Assembly (NCBI GenBank): GCA_028689545.1
Contig: JAQVCX010000012.1
Location: forward strand, 1-54,452
Source: Parabacteroides sp.
GTDB taxonomy: Bacteria; Bacteroidota; Bacteroidia; Bacteroidales; Tannerellaceae
Direction of reading: 5' to 3'
DNA length: 54,452 nucleotides
Position numbers and translations under genes: made by a program. Below, in pieces: positions 1 to 9,007 of the stretch. The stretch's first letter is position 1. Every line of letters begins with the position of its first letter. The notes beneath the pieces are model-generated. The model was given only the letters and a program-made list of their open reading frames with translations, was not told the origin of the DNA and ran no database searches.

Positions 1-67
1 TGACTATGTCAAAATTATCAATAAGGATATCGGGGAGGATATCTCGTAGTATGTTATCTGATGTCAT
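1..67 (-). CDS. IS transposase N-terminal protein, partial (ISAon1-like)
   Basis: Only the first 22 codons are in the window. They read MTSDNILRDILPDILIDNFD then IV and run off the left edge. The ILPxxxxDxFD pattern resembles the start of the ISAon1-family transposase N-terminal region protein, the first of two proteins in that insertion sequence. A TATCTTTG promoter element lies at 72-79 on this strand, only a few bases before the ATG, so the mRNA may be nearly leaderless. The ATG overlaps the TGA that closes the broken Crp frame. The call rests on 22 residues, so the family is tentative. Confidence 0.45.
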   Translation of the reverse strand, partial: MTSDNILRDILPDILIDNFDIV

Positions 68-128
68 GAGGCAAAGATAAATATTTTATTAGGAATATGA
101 AAACAACCCGATTTATCCGCAGACCCAC
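1..128 (-). mobile_element. Edge of an insertion sequence inserted in a Crp/Fnr gene
   Basis: The Crp/Fnr-like frame reads as a normal cyclic-nucleotide-binding domain from 399 down to about 128. It then changes to unrelated sequence and stops where a transposase-like gene starts. This is what insertion of an element near 125-130 would give. The element's outer end on the minus strand would start near GGGTCTGCGGATAAATCGGG. The other end and the target duplication lie outside the window, so the boundary is estimated. Confidence 0.45.
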
Positions 129-399
129 TAATACAAGAATGAGAATTCTTTATTAATGCCGTATAATCACATACAAAATCATTCTGAAAACTATAACCGA
201 CTATATATTCATCCCCTTCACTCCCTATACGGGTATATCTAAATATTCCGCTTTCAATAGAGCCGGCATATTTACTAAGCTCGCCTTGCCGAACAAAATA
301 ATCCCTCTTTTTAATTTCAACAGGTTTCCCTTTCTCCAAACATAACTTTCGTATTTCAGAAAAATCAACCTCATTCATGTGTTCATTGAAATTCATCAT
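64..399 (-). pseudogene. Crp/Fnr-family regulator, truncated
   Basis: From the ATG at 399 the protein shows the N-terminal half of a Bacteroidetes Crp/Fnr regulator: a cyclic-nucleotide-binding jelly roll with RQGE, a GIFRYTRIG strand, and the GYSFQNDFVCDYTALIK stretch typical of this family. It ends after about 110 residues, where roughly 190-230 are expected. The last 20 or so residues do not fit the family, and the C-terminal winged helix is missing. A TTG at 495 in the same frame would add 32 residues that do not look like the family, so I prefer the ATG. A TATCTTTG element at 503-510 is a plausible promoter. The cause appears to be the adjacent insertion element, and the product is presumably non-functional. 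Confidence 0.7.
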
Positions 400-759
400 A
401 AATTTATTTTTTATATGATGAGAACAGTGCTGACATTGTTCCCAATAAATCAGATTCTCCTCAATCCTAAAACGACTTTGAGGTAATTTAGCCAACCTTT
501 AGCAAAGATAATGTTTGTTTCTGAGGAATAAGTTGCATTCGTATTTATAACATAAAAGATAATGTTATTATTGTCAATTTGGATTATAATAACATTTCTA
601 ATTCTTGGTTTGTCATAGATCAGCCAACTACTACCTAACCCCAGCCACATGCTGCCACGTGATTTGAAAGTCGTTATAGTACAATTTATTAGCTCTATTT
701 TTACGTCGCATTAATATTGATGCTCCACTAAAAATCCAACAGTAATGGACGTAAATTAA

Positions 760-1413
760 GAACAAGAGAGCTTATTGGTTCTCGACAAAAAGGATGGCAA
801 GAAAGTAAAAGCCGTTAGCGGTACAGATGAGCAGGGTAATCTAAAGACCGTACCCCCCAAGAAACAAAATGAGCAGAACTTTTTGAAGATAGACAAACAC
901 GGCAATGTGCTTGAAAACTTCTTTTCCAATCTTGCCCGACAGTTTAAAGACCCGACAAACTTCGACTTCTTCAAGGTGAAAAGTAGTGCCGTAGAAAACG
1001 TTACCTCTGTCATCGAGAGTATGGCTAACGGGCAGAACTATTCCGCCACCGATGAGATGCTCAAAGATTATCTCGTCAATCCGGCAGATTATGCAAAGCA
1101 ACAATCCCAAGAGCAAAAAACCGAAATGCCAAAACAAGGGTATCAGCCCATTGACGAAAGCCGTATTGACTGGGATAACCTCAAACAGTTCGGTATCACC
1201 CGTGATATGTTGGAAAAGAGCAAGAGCCTTGAACCGATGCTTAATTTTCAAAAGTCGCCTGTACTGCTACCCATTGCAGCCAACTTTGAAGCCTTTAAGA
1301 TTAACACAGATGCTCGCCTTGCCTTTCGTGAAACTCCTGACGGACGTGTAATACTTGATATACACGGTATTCAAAAGCAGATAGAATTAGATAAACCATT
1401 TCATACAGGGTGA
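760..1413 (+). pseudogene. DUF3945/DUF4099 conjugative-transposon protein, remnant
   Basis: The frame opens after a stop at 757-759 without a proper ATG and reads EQESLLVLDKKDGKKVKAV, the start of the DUF3945/DUF4099 proteins carried by Bacteroides conjugative transposons next to topB. The DUF4099 core is recognisable (SRIDWDNLKQFGITRDMLEK, then LPIAANFEAFKI, LAFRETPDGRV). The reading frame is lost after ELDKPF, where the native protein would continue for hundreds of residues. A few N-terminal residues are also missing. This family is thought to act with the element's topoisomerase and helicase, but its exact role is not known. The fragment is a relic. Confidence 0.75.
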
Positions 1414-1861
1414 TAGTCATATCAAGTACAGCCACAACAATGGCAACATAGCTGCCGATCCGAAACTTGCCTCGCTGAACTTTCTGAACGCTTTGGAGCG
1501 TATCCCGAAGCTCATAGAAAAGTACGAAACGGACAACGAGAAAATATCTCGTGACTTGCCCGTACTTCGTGAAGTGGTTGCCGGAACATGGAAGAAAGAG
1601 GATGACCTGAAAACTCTGAAGTCGGAACTTGCCACCCTTGACCGTCAGATACAGCTCTCATTAAAACCGATTGAGCAAGGCGAAGGTAAACAATTGGAGG
1701 GGGAGAAGCCCAACGAACCATCATTATCGCTGAACCATTCAATTACCCCGTCACCACTACCCAATGAACGACCATCGTTCTCTGCCAGCTTCACGGCTAC
1801 CATTGACCAACTATCCGCAGCAGGTAACGACAGAGAGCCTACAAAGCGATTCAAAATGTAA
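1394..1861 (+). pseudogene. C-terminal tail of conjugative-transposon helicase/methylase-like protein, remnant
   Basis: A second frame, +1 to the DUF3945 relic, opens after a TAG at 1388-1390. It reads GDSHIKYSHNNGNIAADPK and continues through LNALERIPKLIEKYE and VVAGTWKKEDDLKTLKSEL to a natural stop. This matches the extreme C-terminus of the roughly 1900-residue helicase/DNA-methylase-like protein of Bacteroides conjugative transposons, coded a few genes downstream of DUF3945 and topB. No start codon belongs to it. The junction with the DUF3945 fragment near 1394-1410 marks a deletion that would have removed topB, the small gene after it and most of the helicase gene. Confidence 0.7.
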
Positions 1862-1908
1862 AAACAAACCCCTCTGCACTTCAATAGTTGTGTAGAGGGG
1901 TCTGTTTT
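1862..1908. terminator. Bidirectional hairpin between converging genes
   Basis: ACCCCTCTGCAC at 1868-1879 pairs with GTGTAGAGGGGT at 1890-1901 across a 10-base loop. A-rich sequence lies on the left and TCTGTTTTAT on the right. It separates the plus-strand transposon relic from the minus-strand RloB gene and could end transcription both ways. Confidence 0.7.
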
Positions 1909-1913
1909 ATAAC

Positions 1914-2525
1914 TTATCTCGTCAATTCTTCAAATACTTCAAAAACTCTTGAATATGGAGTATGTGGATTACTGGTATCACCGGACAACCCACGAGCATT
2001 ACTTACAGCCGTTTCGAGTTTCTCTCGGAGTTGAGAGTATAGATTATTCTTCGAGAAATACTCAATACTTTTCTCGTAATCCGCTATACGCCCCTCTCGT
2101 TTGAGTTCTGCAATCACTTCGTCGCAGTTGCGGAACTGGCGGTCGGTATAGATAAAGTGCAGTAGCAACCAAAACTCAAAAGCAGGATTACTTTCTATAA
2201 AGTACATAGCGTTCTTGTACGCCTTAATGCACGCTGCCTTTTCTTTGGCATAGGCTTGTTTACGTGTGGCATCGGCGTTGATATAATCCATATCAATCAG
2301 GCAAAAGACTACATCAAACTCTTTGGTCAAGAGCGATTTCGCTTTTGCAATGATGTCGCTGTAATCCGGATGCTTCGGTTTGTCAGGCTTCAGGGTGATA
2401 TTGTGCTTCTTTAATAACTCCTTTTCACTATTACGAAATCCGTCGAAATAGAAAAACTCAGTAATGCCCTCGCCAACGATAGCATAAGACTTTCGAGTCT
2501 CTTTGTGTCTTTTCTCTCGTGCCAT
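1914..2525 (-). CDS. RloB-family TOPRIM-like nuclease (RloAB/AbiL-type defence)
   Basis: At 203 residues this is a typical full-length RloB-domain protein. Visible motifs are GEGITEFFYF (Glu19, Glu23; TOPRIM acidic motif), LIDMDY (Asp78, Asp80; the TOPRIM DxD) and the family signature SNPAFEFWLLLHF at 112-124. TOPRIM folds of this kind cut nucleic acids with bound metal. RloB partners an ABC-type ATPase in RloAB and AbiL-like abortive-infection pairs, and the AAA gene ends 2 bases upstream, so the two are almost certainly co-transcribed with the ATPase first. The family call is firm; the anti-phage role here is inferred from family and context. Confidence 0.85.
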   Translation of the reverse strand: MAREKRHKETRKSYAIVGEGITEFFYFDGFRNSEKELLKKHNITLKPDKPKHPDYSDIIAKAKSLLTKEFDVVFCLIDMDYINADATRKQAYAKEKAACIKAYKNAMYFIESNPAFEFWLLLHFIYTDRQFRNCDEVIAELKREGRIADYEKSIEYFSKNNLYSQLREKLETAVSNARGLSGDTSNPHTPYSRVFEVFEELTR

Positions 2526-2527
2526 AG

Positions 2528-3739
2528 CTACTGTTTTTTAGGAATGAAGATGCTGCCTAATGTCGGTTTCGCCCCGAATTTACCTGCATTGTAGGCATTA
2601 AGAAACGACACTCCATTACGAATATTGAAGTCGTCAAGTGAGAATAGCTCCGTTGAGCCATCGTCCCGCTTTTCGGTAAACCAAACCACATCTTTACGCA
2701 GATCTTCGGTATCTAACGATTGAAGATTGTGTGTGCTAAAGATAAGTTGCGAGCGTGTCGAATTAACCAAAAATAGATTAATAAAGTGGGCAAACAGATC
2801 GGGGTGCAGAGAATTTTCCAACTCATCAACAGGTATGATAGCATTACGCTCAAGCAATATATTAAGAATAGTGCCCAAGCCATAATAACGCATCGTCCCT
2901 GCCGATTCAAGCGCATCCGGCAGATAATGAACCGAAGAGTGCCCCTCTACTGAGATCGTATGCTCGAACATCAACTCAGAACTCTTTTTATTATTCTCGC
3001 TCTGTTGAACATCAAAACCGGAAATATTAAAATCGGCTCGATGCAATAAATCTAACAAAAAGGCTTTATTCTCTTTTTCCATCTCAACTTCTCCCGTTGC
3101 CCACACTTTTAAGTTTGTCTGAGGTCGTAGAATGGGTAGCCATTGTTTTAGGAAGTAGTTGTACACACGTTCCAATTCGGGGAAAATAAAGTTTGCCGTT
3201 GCATAAGCCGACACGACACTCATATTGCTGAGCGTGTTGACCTGTAATTTCTCTTGCTCTGCCGCATTGAGTTTGACTTTGCTGCCTAACTGAATGTGGG
3301 TAATACCATCTACTGTTTCACGAGAAAACACCTCGGCAGGTTGTTTGCCGGGATAATATTTTAATGTCTCTTTCTGAACGGAATTATTATCGACTTCAAT
3401 GGTGTAGATGTGTTTTAAATCGCCCACGAAGAAAGTCAATTCAAAAACGCCTGATTCTCTTTTGGTTGTATCGTTCAGAAGAAATGGTATAAATCCGATA
3501 GGCTGTGTCTTATTGATTTTAGGAGAAATAGCTATTCTACGCAAAAAATCAAGAGCCAACAATACGTTGGTCTTTCCCGAAGCATTGGCTCCATAGAGAA
3601 TACCAAGTTTCAGAACCTTTGTATCATTGATAGTCGTGCAGTAGTACTCCTCGGCAATCTTATCGGAGGAGGCTTCAAAGCTCAGAACCTGCCAATCTCT
3701 GGCAGATCTGAAATTCCTGAATTTAAACTCTAAAATCAT
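2528..3739 (-). CDS. AAA/ABC-type ATPase, partner of RloB (RloA/AbiLi-like)
   Basis: The 403-residue protein is an OLD/SMC-like ATPase. It has Walker A GANASGKT (50-57), a degenerate ABC signature LESAGTMRYYGL, Walker B with catalytic acids VDELE (Glu306 region) and an H-loop STHN (His337). There is no fused TOPRIM domain; the nuclease is supplied by the next gene, which starts right after this stop. Such ATPases are thought to sense infection and control the nuclease. The frame is intact with all ATPase motifs, so the pair is probably functional. It sits between degraded mobile DNA and an AraC gene, a common location for defence genes. Confidence 0.85.
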   Translation of the reverse strand: MILEFKFRNFRSARDWQVLSFEASSDKIAEEYYCTTINDTKVLKLGILYGANASGKTNVLLALDFLRRIAISPKINKTQPIGFIPFLLNDTTKRESGVFELTFFVGDLKHIYTIEVDNNSVQKETLKYYPGKQPAEVFSRETVDGITHIQLGSKVKLNAAEQEKLQVNTLSNMSVVSAYATANFIFPELERVYNYFLKQWLPILRPQTNLKVWATGEVEMEKENKAFLLDLLHRADFNISGFDVQQSENNKKSSELMFEHTISVEGHSSVHYLPDALESAGTMRYYGLGTILNILLERNAIIPVDELENSLHPDLFAHFINLFLVNSTRSQLIFSTHNLQSLDTEDLRKDVVWFTEKRDDGSTELFSLDDFNIRNGVSFLNAYNAGKFGAKPTLGSIFIPKKQ

Positions 3740-3973
3740 ATCTCAATCTATTAAGCGTGCATTATTACTGCAAATATGGGAAATTAAATCCAGCATATCG
3801 TGTTTTATTCCACAATTCTCACATAGCGAGAACTGGCTTGCCACTCGCAGGGTTTTCGGATGGAGCGGAACAAAGCATACGCCATCCCTCTAAATTCTCT
3901 ACATACTTTATTGTCATGCGGAGATTAACTCCTATATTTACCGCCATGCGCATAGCAGATTAACGAAATAACG

Positions 3974-4807
3974 ATGAAAGAAAGCAAGATTCTATATCCG
4001 TCACCTGTACTTTCCCAATACATTAAATACTATTGGGTGTTAAAGACCGATGAAGTGGAGCCCGTAATGATACAGACTATTCCATCAGGTTACGTACACC
4101 TTGTTTTCCATCGGGGTGAGAATCTGAATATCCAATCAAAAGGTTTGCAGCCAAAGAATTTTATCCGGGGACAATTCTCAACGTATGGGAGTTTGATTTC
4201 AAAGGGTAACATTGATATGATTGCCGTTATATTCCATCCTCTGGGGCTGAATCCATTTGTGCGGTGTTCTATGAGCGAGCTTTACAACCATTATATAGAT
4301 GTAGAAGATTTGGAAGATATAGAATTGAATCACTTGAAATGGAGTATTTCTACCGAACCAGCCGTTGAAGTCTGCATCCAGTTGATTGAACGCTTTTTCA
4401 CGCAACGGTTGGTCGATGCAAATTGTAATTACCAAAGAACACAGCACGCTATCTGCCAAATAATCAATCAACCGCAAATTAACGTGAATACCCTTGCAGA
4501 AAGTACTTGTTTGGGATATAGGCAGTTCAAGCGGGTATTCACCAATTATGTAGGGATGAGCCCTAAAGAATATTATCGGGTAGTTCGTTTTCAGCGGGCA
4601 CTGTATCTGTTGCAGAATAATCCGGGGATGGAGTTCGTAGACTTGGCTTATTCGTGTGGCTTCTACGATCCTTCTCACTTGGTGAAAGACTTTAAAGAGT
4701 TTACAGGCTGTTCGCCTACTCAATATCTATCTTCGCGTTCTCCGTATTCTACATTCTTTTCCGAAGATTGTAGGCTGAATGTTATTAATCCGCATAGTCG
4801 TGCGTAG
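3974..4807 (+). CDS. AraC-family transcriptional regulator
   Basis: The 277-residue protein has an N-terminal DUF6597-type sensing domain (YIKYYWVLKT, PSGYVHLVFHRG) and a C-terminal double helix-turn-helix of AraC type at about residues 165-265. Recognisable parts are LAESTCLGYRQFKRVFTNYV, GMSPKEYYRVVRFQ and LAYSCGFYDPSHLVKDFKEF. Its DNA target cannot be read from sequence. The next gene, a DinB-fold protein in the same direction after 83 bases, is the natural candidate. The chosen ATG follows A-rich sequence and gives a normal family length. Confidence 0.85.
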   Translation: MKESKILYPSPVLSQYIKYYWVLKTDEVEPVMIQTIPSGYVHLVFHRGENLNIQSKGLQPKNFIRGQFSTYGSLISKGNIDMIAVIFHPLGLNPFVRCSMSELYNHYIDVEDLEDIELNHLKWSISTEPAVEVCIQLIERFFTQRLVDANCNYQRTQHAICQIINQPQINVNTLAESTCLGYRQFKRVFTNYVGMSPKEYYRVVRFQRALYLLQNNPGMEFVDLAYSCGFYDPSHLVKDFKEFTGCSPTQYLSSRSPYSTFFSEDCRLNVINPHSRA

Positions 4808-4890
4808 TCATTCGTGATAAAGTCAGTTTTTTACAAGTGGGTGATAGGCTAAGAGTTTACTTTTGCAGAAGTACTTAAAATTAGAAAGTC

Positions 4891-5370
4891 ATGCAAGAAA
4901 GTAATTTTACACATATAACCGCTGGCATTGCACAGGTTATTGAAACAGAGGAGAAATTGTTAAGTAGTTTACCCGTAGAGGTTATCACGCAAAGGCGAAA
5001 TACGCAGAATCGCACCATCAAGCAGATTCTCGGTCACTTGATTGATGCGGCATCCAATAATCATCAACGCATAGTTCGGCTGCAATATAGCAAAGACCTG
5101 CTTTTCTTCCCGGATTATACACAGGATAACGACTTGTGGATAGCTCTGCAAGATTATCAAAACGCAGACTGGGCTAACTTAATCCAATTGTGGAAGTATT
5201 ACAATCTGCACATCATCCAAGTGATTAACTCGGTAGATAAGAATAGGCTGGATAGTTACTGGTGCGATTTTACAGGAGCAAAGGTTACATTAAGGGAAAT
5301 GATAGAGGGATATTTGGGACATTTGCATCTGCATATACAAGAAATCCACGCATTGATAGGAGTCGGGTGA
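4891..5370 (+). CDS. DinB-family protein
   Basis: The 159-residue protein fits the DinB four-helix-bundle fold. The metal-site histidines are visible: His in ILGHLIDAASNNHQR in the first half and GYLGHLHLHIQEI near the C-terminus. Many DinB relatives are metal-dependent hydrolases or thiol-dependent transferases; no substrate can be given. A good -7 element TACTTTTG lies at 4858-4865, so the gene likely has its own promoter downstream of the AraC gene. Confidence 0.8.
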   Translation: MQESNFTHITAGIAQVIETEEKLLSSLPVEVITQRRNTQNRTIKQILGHLIDAASNNHQRIVRLQYSKDLLFFPDYTQDNDLWIALQDYQNADWANLIQLWKYYNLHIIQVINSVDKNRLDSYWCDFTGAKVTLREMIEGYLGHLHLHIQEIHALIGVG

Positions 5371-5416
5371 ATGGTTCATCAGGGGAACTAATCGCTATTA
5401 ATAAGTGTGTTTTCGT

Positions 5417-5454
5417 TTCGTCAAGTAAATCGTTTGGTTCGTCAGATAAATTTG
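5417..5454 (+). promoter_or_regulatory. Promoter with 21-bp-spaced direct repeat (candidate LytTR site)
   Basis: TTCGTCA occurs at 5417-5423 and again at 5438-5444, exactly 21 bases apart, each followed by a similar TAAAT block. A TAAATTTG -7 element follows at 5447-5454, 56 bases before the receptor ATG. LytTR-type regulators usually bind two direct repeats spaced two helical turns apart, and one is coded two genes downstream. The pairing of this site with that regulator is inference. Confidence 0.45.
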
Positions 5455-5509
5455 AAGGGCGTATTTCTTTGGGGTAGTTTTGAGCTTGAAATCAAAATAT
5501 GGTCAAGTT

Positions 5510-7942
5510 ATGAAATACGGTAAAATAGGTATTGGAATGGTACTGCTGATGCAGTCAATCGGTATATCGGCGCAATCGGTACTAGCGGGCAGGGTAATAG
5601 ACGGGGATAGTATCCCTGTGGCGGATGCGACAATAATGTTGTTAAACTCGGCGGACTCTACTTATATTACAGGTACTATATCTGATGTGGACGGACGATT
5701 TGGAATCGGAAACCTTAAACCGGATAACTATCTCCTTGTGTTTTCGATGATGGGATTCAAAGGGATCAGCATACAGCGGCAAGTCGGACAAAATACGAAT
5801 AATGAGCTGGGAGACATTGTGCTGAGCGAAGAGTCTTATCGTTTATCTACGGTATCTGTAATCGGTAAACGTTCTCCGGTTAAGGTAGAGCCCGGGAAAA
5901 TGACAATCAACTTGTCATCGGCATTCTTGAGTACAGATGGTAATATGCTTGACGTATTGAGGAAGCTGCCGGGTGTGATTGTACAAAACGACGGGACGAT
6001 CATGCTAAATAGTAAATCGGGGGTGAATGTCTTGGTGGACGACAAGGTCACTTATTTGTCGGGAGAGAACTTAATCAATTATCTGCGTTCTATCCCGGCT
6101 CATTCAGTCGAGAATATAGAACTGATTTCCCAGCCCTCGTCAAAATACGACGCTTCGAGTAGTTCGGGTATTATTAATATCCAAAAGAAGGGAATCAAGG
6201 AACAGGGCATAAATCTCGCTGTATCTTCCGGCTTGGAAAGAGGGAAAGATACTAGGGGGAATGAAAGCCTTACCTTGAGTTTTCGGCATAGCAAATGGAC
6301 GGTCTATGCTGACTATTCTTCTTATTGGGGAAAGGATTTTATCGAACTGTCGGTCTCCGGGCATTACTTAGAGCCGCTAAGTCTAAAGCCGCTTGAGCTG
6401 CGAAAGGATTTTGTAAGCGATATAAACAGGCAAAGCATAGGGCATTATATGAAAACGGGGGTGGATTATGATGTGTCGGATAAGATCACCGTCGGAACGT
6501 ATTTCTCCTCGAATTGGTTTAATAGGCATAAAAAAGAGGTTACCGTATCTGACTTTTTTAACGGCGACAAAGTCCGGAGCGATTCTACTTTGACGGCTTC
6601 AAGCGCGATGGATTATAGTTACACCAATATGACGGGAGGCGCCAATATGGTATACAAATTCGCGAAAGCGGGAAAATGGGACGCTTCCTTTGATTACCAA
6701 CTTTTTGACCGGGAGGATGATCAACTGCTGAAATCCTTTTTTCAGGCGGGCAGTAATCCGGTGAGAGAAGATACCTTGTCGGGTAAGACAAATGGGGATA
6801 TTAAAATTTACAGCGGACAGACGAATCTAAGCTATCCGATTGCTGAGAAGTTTGATATAACCACCGGGCTTAAAACTGTTTTTGTGAATATAGGCAGCAA
6901 GGCCTTGTATAAGAACTTAGTTGCCGGTAATTGGCAAGAAGACAGCGATCTGAGTAGCGAGTTCAGCTATAGGGAAAACATCAACGCCGCGTATTTTCAA
7001 TTAAACGCTAAATGGTCTTCCCTGTTCTCGACAGAGATGGGCTTTCGATTAGAGAATACATATACGAGAAGTAATTATGGTTCAGCTGTTCGAGATACGG
7101 CTTTCAGTAAAAAATATACATACCTTTTTCCCGCTTTAACGGCACGCTATCAGCGTTCAGAAAATCAGGGATTCTCTATAACGTATGGCCGTCGTATCGT
7201 ACGGCCCAATTATAGGAACATGAACCCCTTCGTTGAGGTTAGGGATCAGTTTCTATATGAGCGAGGGAATACCGAATTGAGGCCTGAGTTGATAGACAAT
7301 ATAGAAATCTCCTGGTTGCTCAAGCAACGATTTTCATTCAATATGTTCTATTCTCATAGAGATAACCCCATCTCGCTAAGTTTTCTGGTAGAGGATAATA
7401 GCCGTGTCTTGATTATGCCGCTTAACTTATCGGGCAATAATTCCTTTGGATTGAGAGTCGGATTCAACAACTTGCGACCTTTTAAATGGTGGACAGCTCA
7501 TATAAATGGATCATTAACCTATAAACATTTCGATTGGATGTTGTATGGGAAGACGTTTAAGAATGAGGTCGCGACCCCCATGTTGCATATCAGCAATCAA
7601 TTTGTATTGCCCTATGGATGGGGCGGGGAGGTGATCGGCTTTTATAGCGGTGAAATGATTGAGGGGCAAACGACGGTGAAACCTTTATGGACGGTCTCTC
7701 TTGGAGTTCGCAAAAACCTGCTGAATGATAAATTTAGTTTGTATATTTACGCGCAAGACCTATTCCATTCCAATCGCCCTCGTGTATGCGTGGATAGCAA
7801 CTATCTGTACTATACGTCTAGTGAGAAGAATGATAGTAGAATGATCGGCATATCTCTCAGTTATCGGTTCAATCGTGGTAGAGAGGTCCATAAATCTCAA
7901 AACGGGAATCGGATAGAAGAGAGTAAGCGAATCGGATTGTAG
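5510..7942 (+). CDS. TonB-receptor-like outer-membrane beta-barrel protein
   Basis: The protein has 810 residues from the ATG at 5510, chosen because it gives a clean signal peptide (MKYGKIGIGMVLLMQSIGIS, cut near AQ). A carboxypeptidase-regulatory-like domain follows (about 25-115, GRVIDGDSIPVADATIMLLN), then a plug-like region (MLDVLRKLPGVIVQNDGTI, GIINIQKKG) and a long barrel of the OMP_b-brl_3 type ending in SLSYRFNRG. Such proteins sit in the outer membrane and take up or sense ligands; the ligand is unknown. The C-terminal extension past the last barrel strand is charged and unusual. A kinase and a response regulator follow 17 bases downstream, suggesting a receptor-sensor unit. Confidence 0.85.
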   Translation: MKYGKIGIGMVLLMQSIGISAQSVLAGRVIDGDSIPVADATIMLLNSADSTYITGTISDVDGRFGIGNLKPDNYLLVFSMMGFKGISIQRQVGQNTNNELGDIVLSEESYRLSTVSVIGKRSPVKVEPGKMTINLSSAFLSTDGNMLDVLRKLPGVIVQNDGTIMLNSKSGVNVLVDDKVTYLSGENLINYLRSIPAHSVENIELISQPSSKYDASSSSGIINIQKKGIKEQGINLAVSSGLERGKDTRGNESLTLSFRHSKWTVYADYSSYWGKDFIELSVSGHYLEPLSLKPLELRKDFVSDINRQSIGHYMKTGVDYDVSDKITVGTYFSSNWFNRHKKEVTVSDFFNGDKVRSDSTLTASSAMDYSYTNMTGGANMVYKFAKAGKWDASFDYQLFDREDDQLLKSFFQAGSNPVREDTLSGKTNGDIKIYSGQTNLSYPIAEKFDITTGLKTVFVNIGSKALYKNLVAGNWQEDSDLSSEFSYRENINAAYFQLNAKWSSLFSTEMGFRLENTYTRSNYGSAVRDTAFSKKYTYLFPALTARYQRSENQGFSITYGRRIVRPNYRNMNPFVEVRDQFLYERGNTELRPELIDNIEISWLLKQRFSFNMFYSHRDNPISLSFLVEDNSRVLIMPLNLSGNNSFGLRVGFNNLRPFKWWTAHINGSLTYKHFDWMLYGKTFKNEVATPMLHISNQFVLPYGWGGEVIGFYSGEMIEGQTTVKPLWTVSLGVRKNLLNDKFSLYIYAQDLFHSNRPRVCVDSNYLYYTSSEKNDSRMIGISLSYRFNRGREVHKSQNGNRIEESKRIGL

Positions 7943-7959
7943 TAAATTAATAAGAGAGA

Positions 7960-9006
7960 ATGACGATGGATCTAAAACACGGATGGATGAATATCTTTTT
8001 CATCGCATTGACGCTTTCCTTATGCCTGTTTATCGTAGTGGATATCGCTTATGACGAGCGTATATGGGAGTTTAGCGCGATCTCTTTAAAGGCTCGTATC
8101 GAGTCTCTAAGTATCACCATCGCTTATTTCTATCTGTTGAATTATCTTTTTCGACGGATGGCTCGCCTCTTTGTTAATAAGAGCAGAAATGAGAAGAGAG
8201 CGAACTGGAAAGAGTATGTGTTTGTCTTCTTGATAAACTTTGTCCTCTTAAATATCCTACACCCCTTTATGATGTTTTATGTAATGCTAGCCGACACTTT
8301 TAAATGGAGAGAGTCGTTATTGATTAATGTCATGGGAACGCTCCTGTCGTTTCTGTACTATACGATGATACGAGACGGGATTTTGTTTAAATACTTTATT
8401 GAGCAAGGTCTTCAATTAGAAAGAGTGAAAGTGGATCAATTAGGAACCGAGTTGAAATTCCTGAAGTCGCAGTACCATCCGCATTTCTTATTCAATGCCT
8501 TAAACACGATTTATTTTCAAGTAGATGAGAAAAACAAGGAGGCCAAACAAAGCATCGAGCAGTTATCGGACCTATTGCGCTATCAGCTCTATAATATAGA
8601 GCAAGAGGTGACGATGGAGCAGGAAATAAATTACTTGAGGTCGTATATCGCCTTTCAACAATTGCGGATGAGCGAAAGGCTTGCGCTGGATTTGTATTTC
8701 GATCCGGAGTTGAAAGGGCAAAAGATACACCCGCTTTTGTTTCAGCCCCTGATCGAGAACGCTTTCAAATATGTAAGGGGTGATTATAGGATACGCTTGG
8801 AAATGAGGCTAAGCGGGAATCAGATTCAGACGGAGATTAGAAATTCAATATCCCCGTCTCAAAGCGCGAACCACAAAGAGGGACAAGGGATAGGCCTCGA
8901 GAATTTAAAACGACGGCTCGACCTCTTGTATCCCAATAGATATAACTTGGATATTAAACGGACAGAGAGCCTGTTTGTCGTTAAACTGACCATAAGCGTA
9001 GATTGA
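7960..9006 (+). CDS. LytS/YpdA-type sensor histidine kinase
   Basis: In the 348-residue protein, about four membrane segments occupy residues 10-145. A short linker is followed by a His_kinase domain with the phospho-acceptor motif YHPHFLFNALN (His175) and a HATPase-like end (LIENAFKYV, GIGLENLKRRL). No periplasmic sensor domain is visible, so sensing is likely within the membrane. The gene sits 17 bases after the barrel gene, and its stop is 1 base before the start of the LytTR regulator, which is tight operon spacing. Confidence 0.92.
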   Translation: MTMDLKHGWMNIFFIALTLSLCLFIVVDIAYDERIWEFSAISLKARIESLSITIAYFYLLNYLFRRMARLFVNKSRNEKRANWKEYVFVFLINFVLLNILHPFMMFYVMLADTFKWRESLLINVMGTLLSFLYYTMIRDGILFKYFIEQGLQLERVKVDQLGTELKFLKSQYHPHFLFNALNTIYFQVDEKNKEAKQSIEQLSDLLRYQLYNIEQEVTMEQEINYLRSYIAFQQLRMSERLALDLYFDPELKGQKIHPLLFQPLIENAFKYVRGDYRIRLEMRLSGNQIQTEIRNSISPSQSANHKEGQGIGLENLKRRLDLLYPNRYNLDIKRTESLFVVKLTISVD

Positions 9007-9007
9007 T

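Noticed and set aside
400-495. N-terminal extension of the Crp-like protein from a TTG
   Set aside because: The 32 extra residues (with CxxC and HH) do not match the Crp/Fnr family; the ATG at 399 gives the normal start.
3757-3963. 68-codon open frame between the ATPase and AraC genes
   Set aside because: No family resemblance, no clear ribosome-binding or promoter context; it fills a divergent intergenic region.
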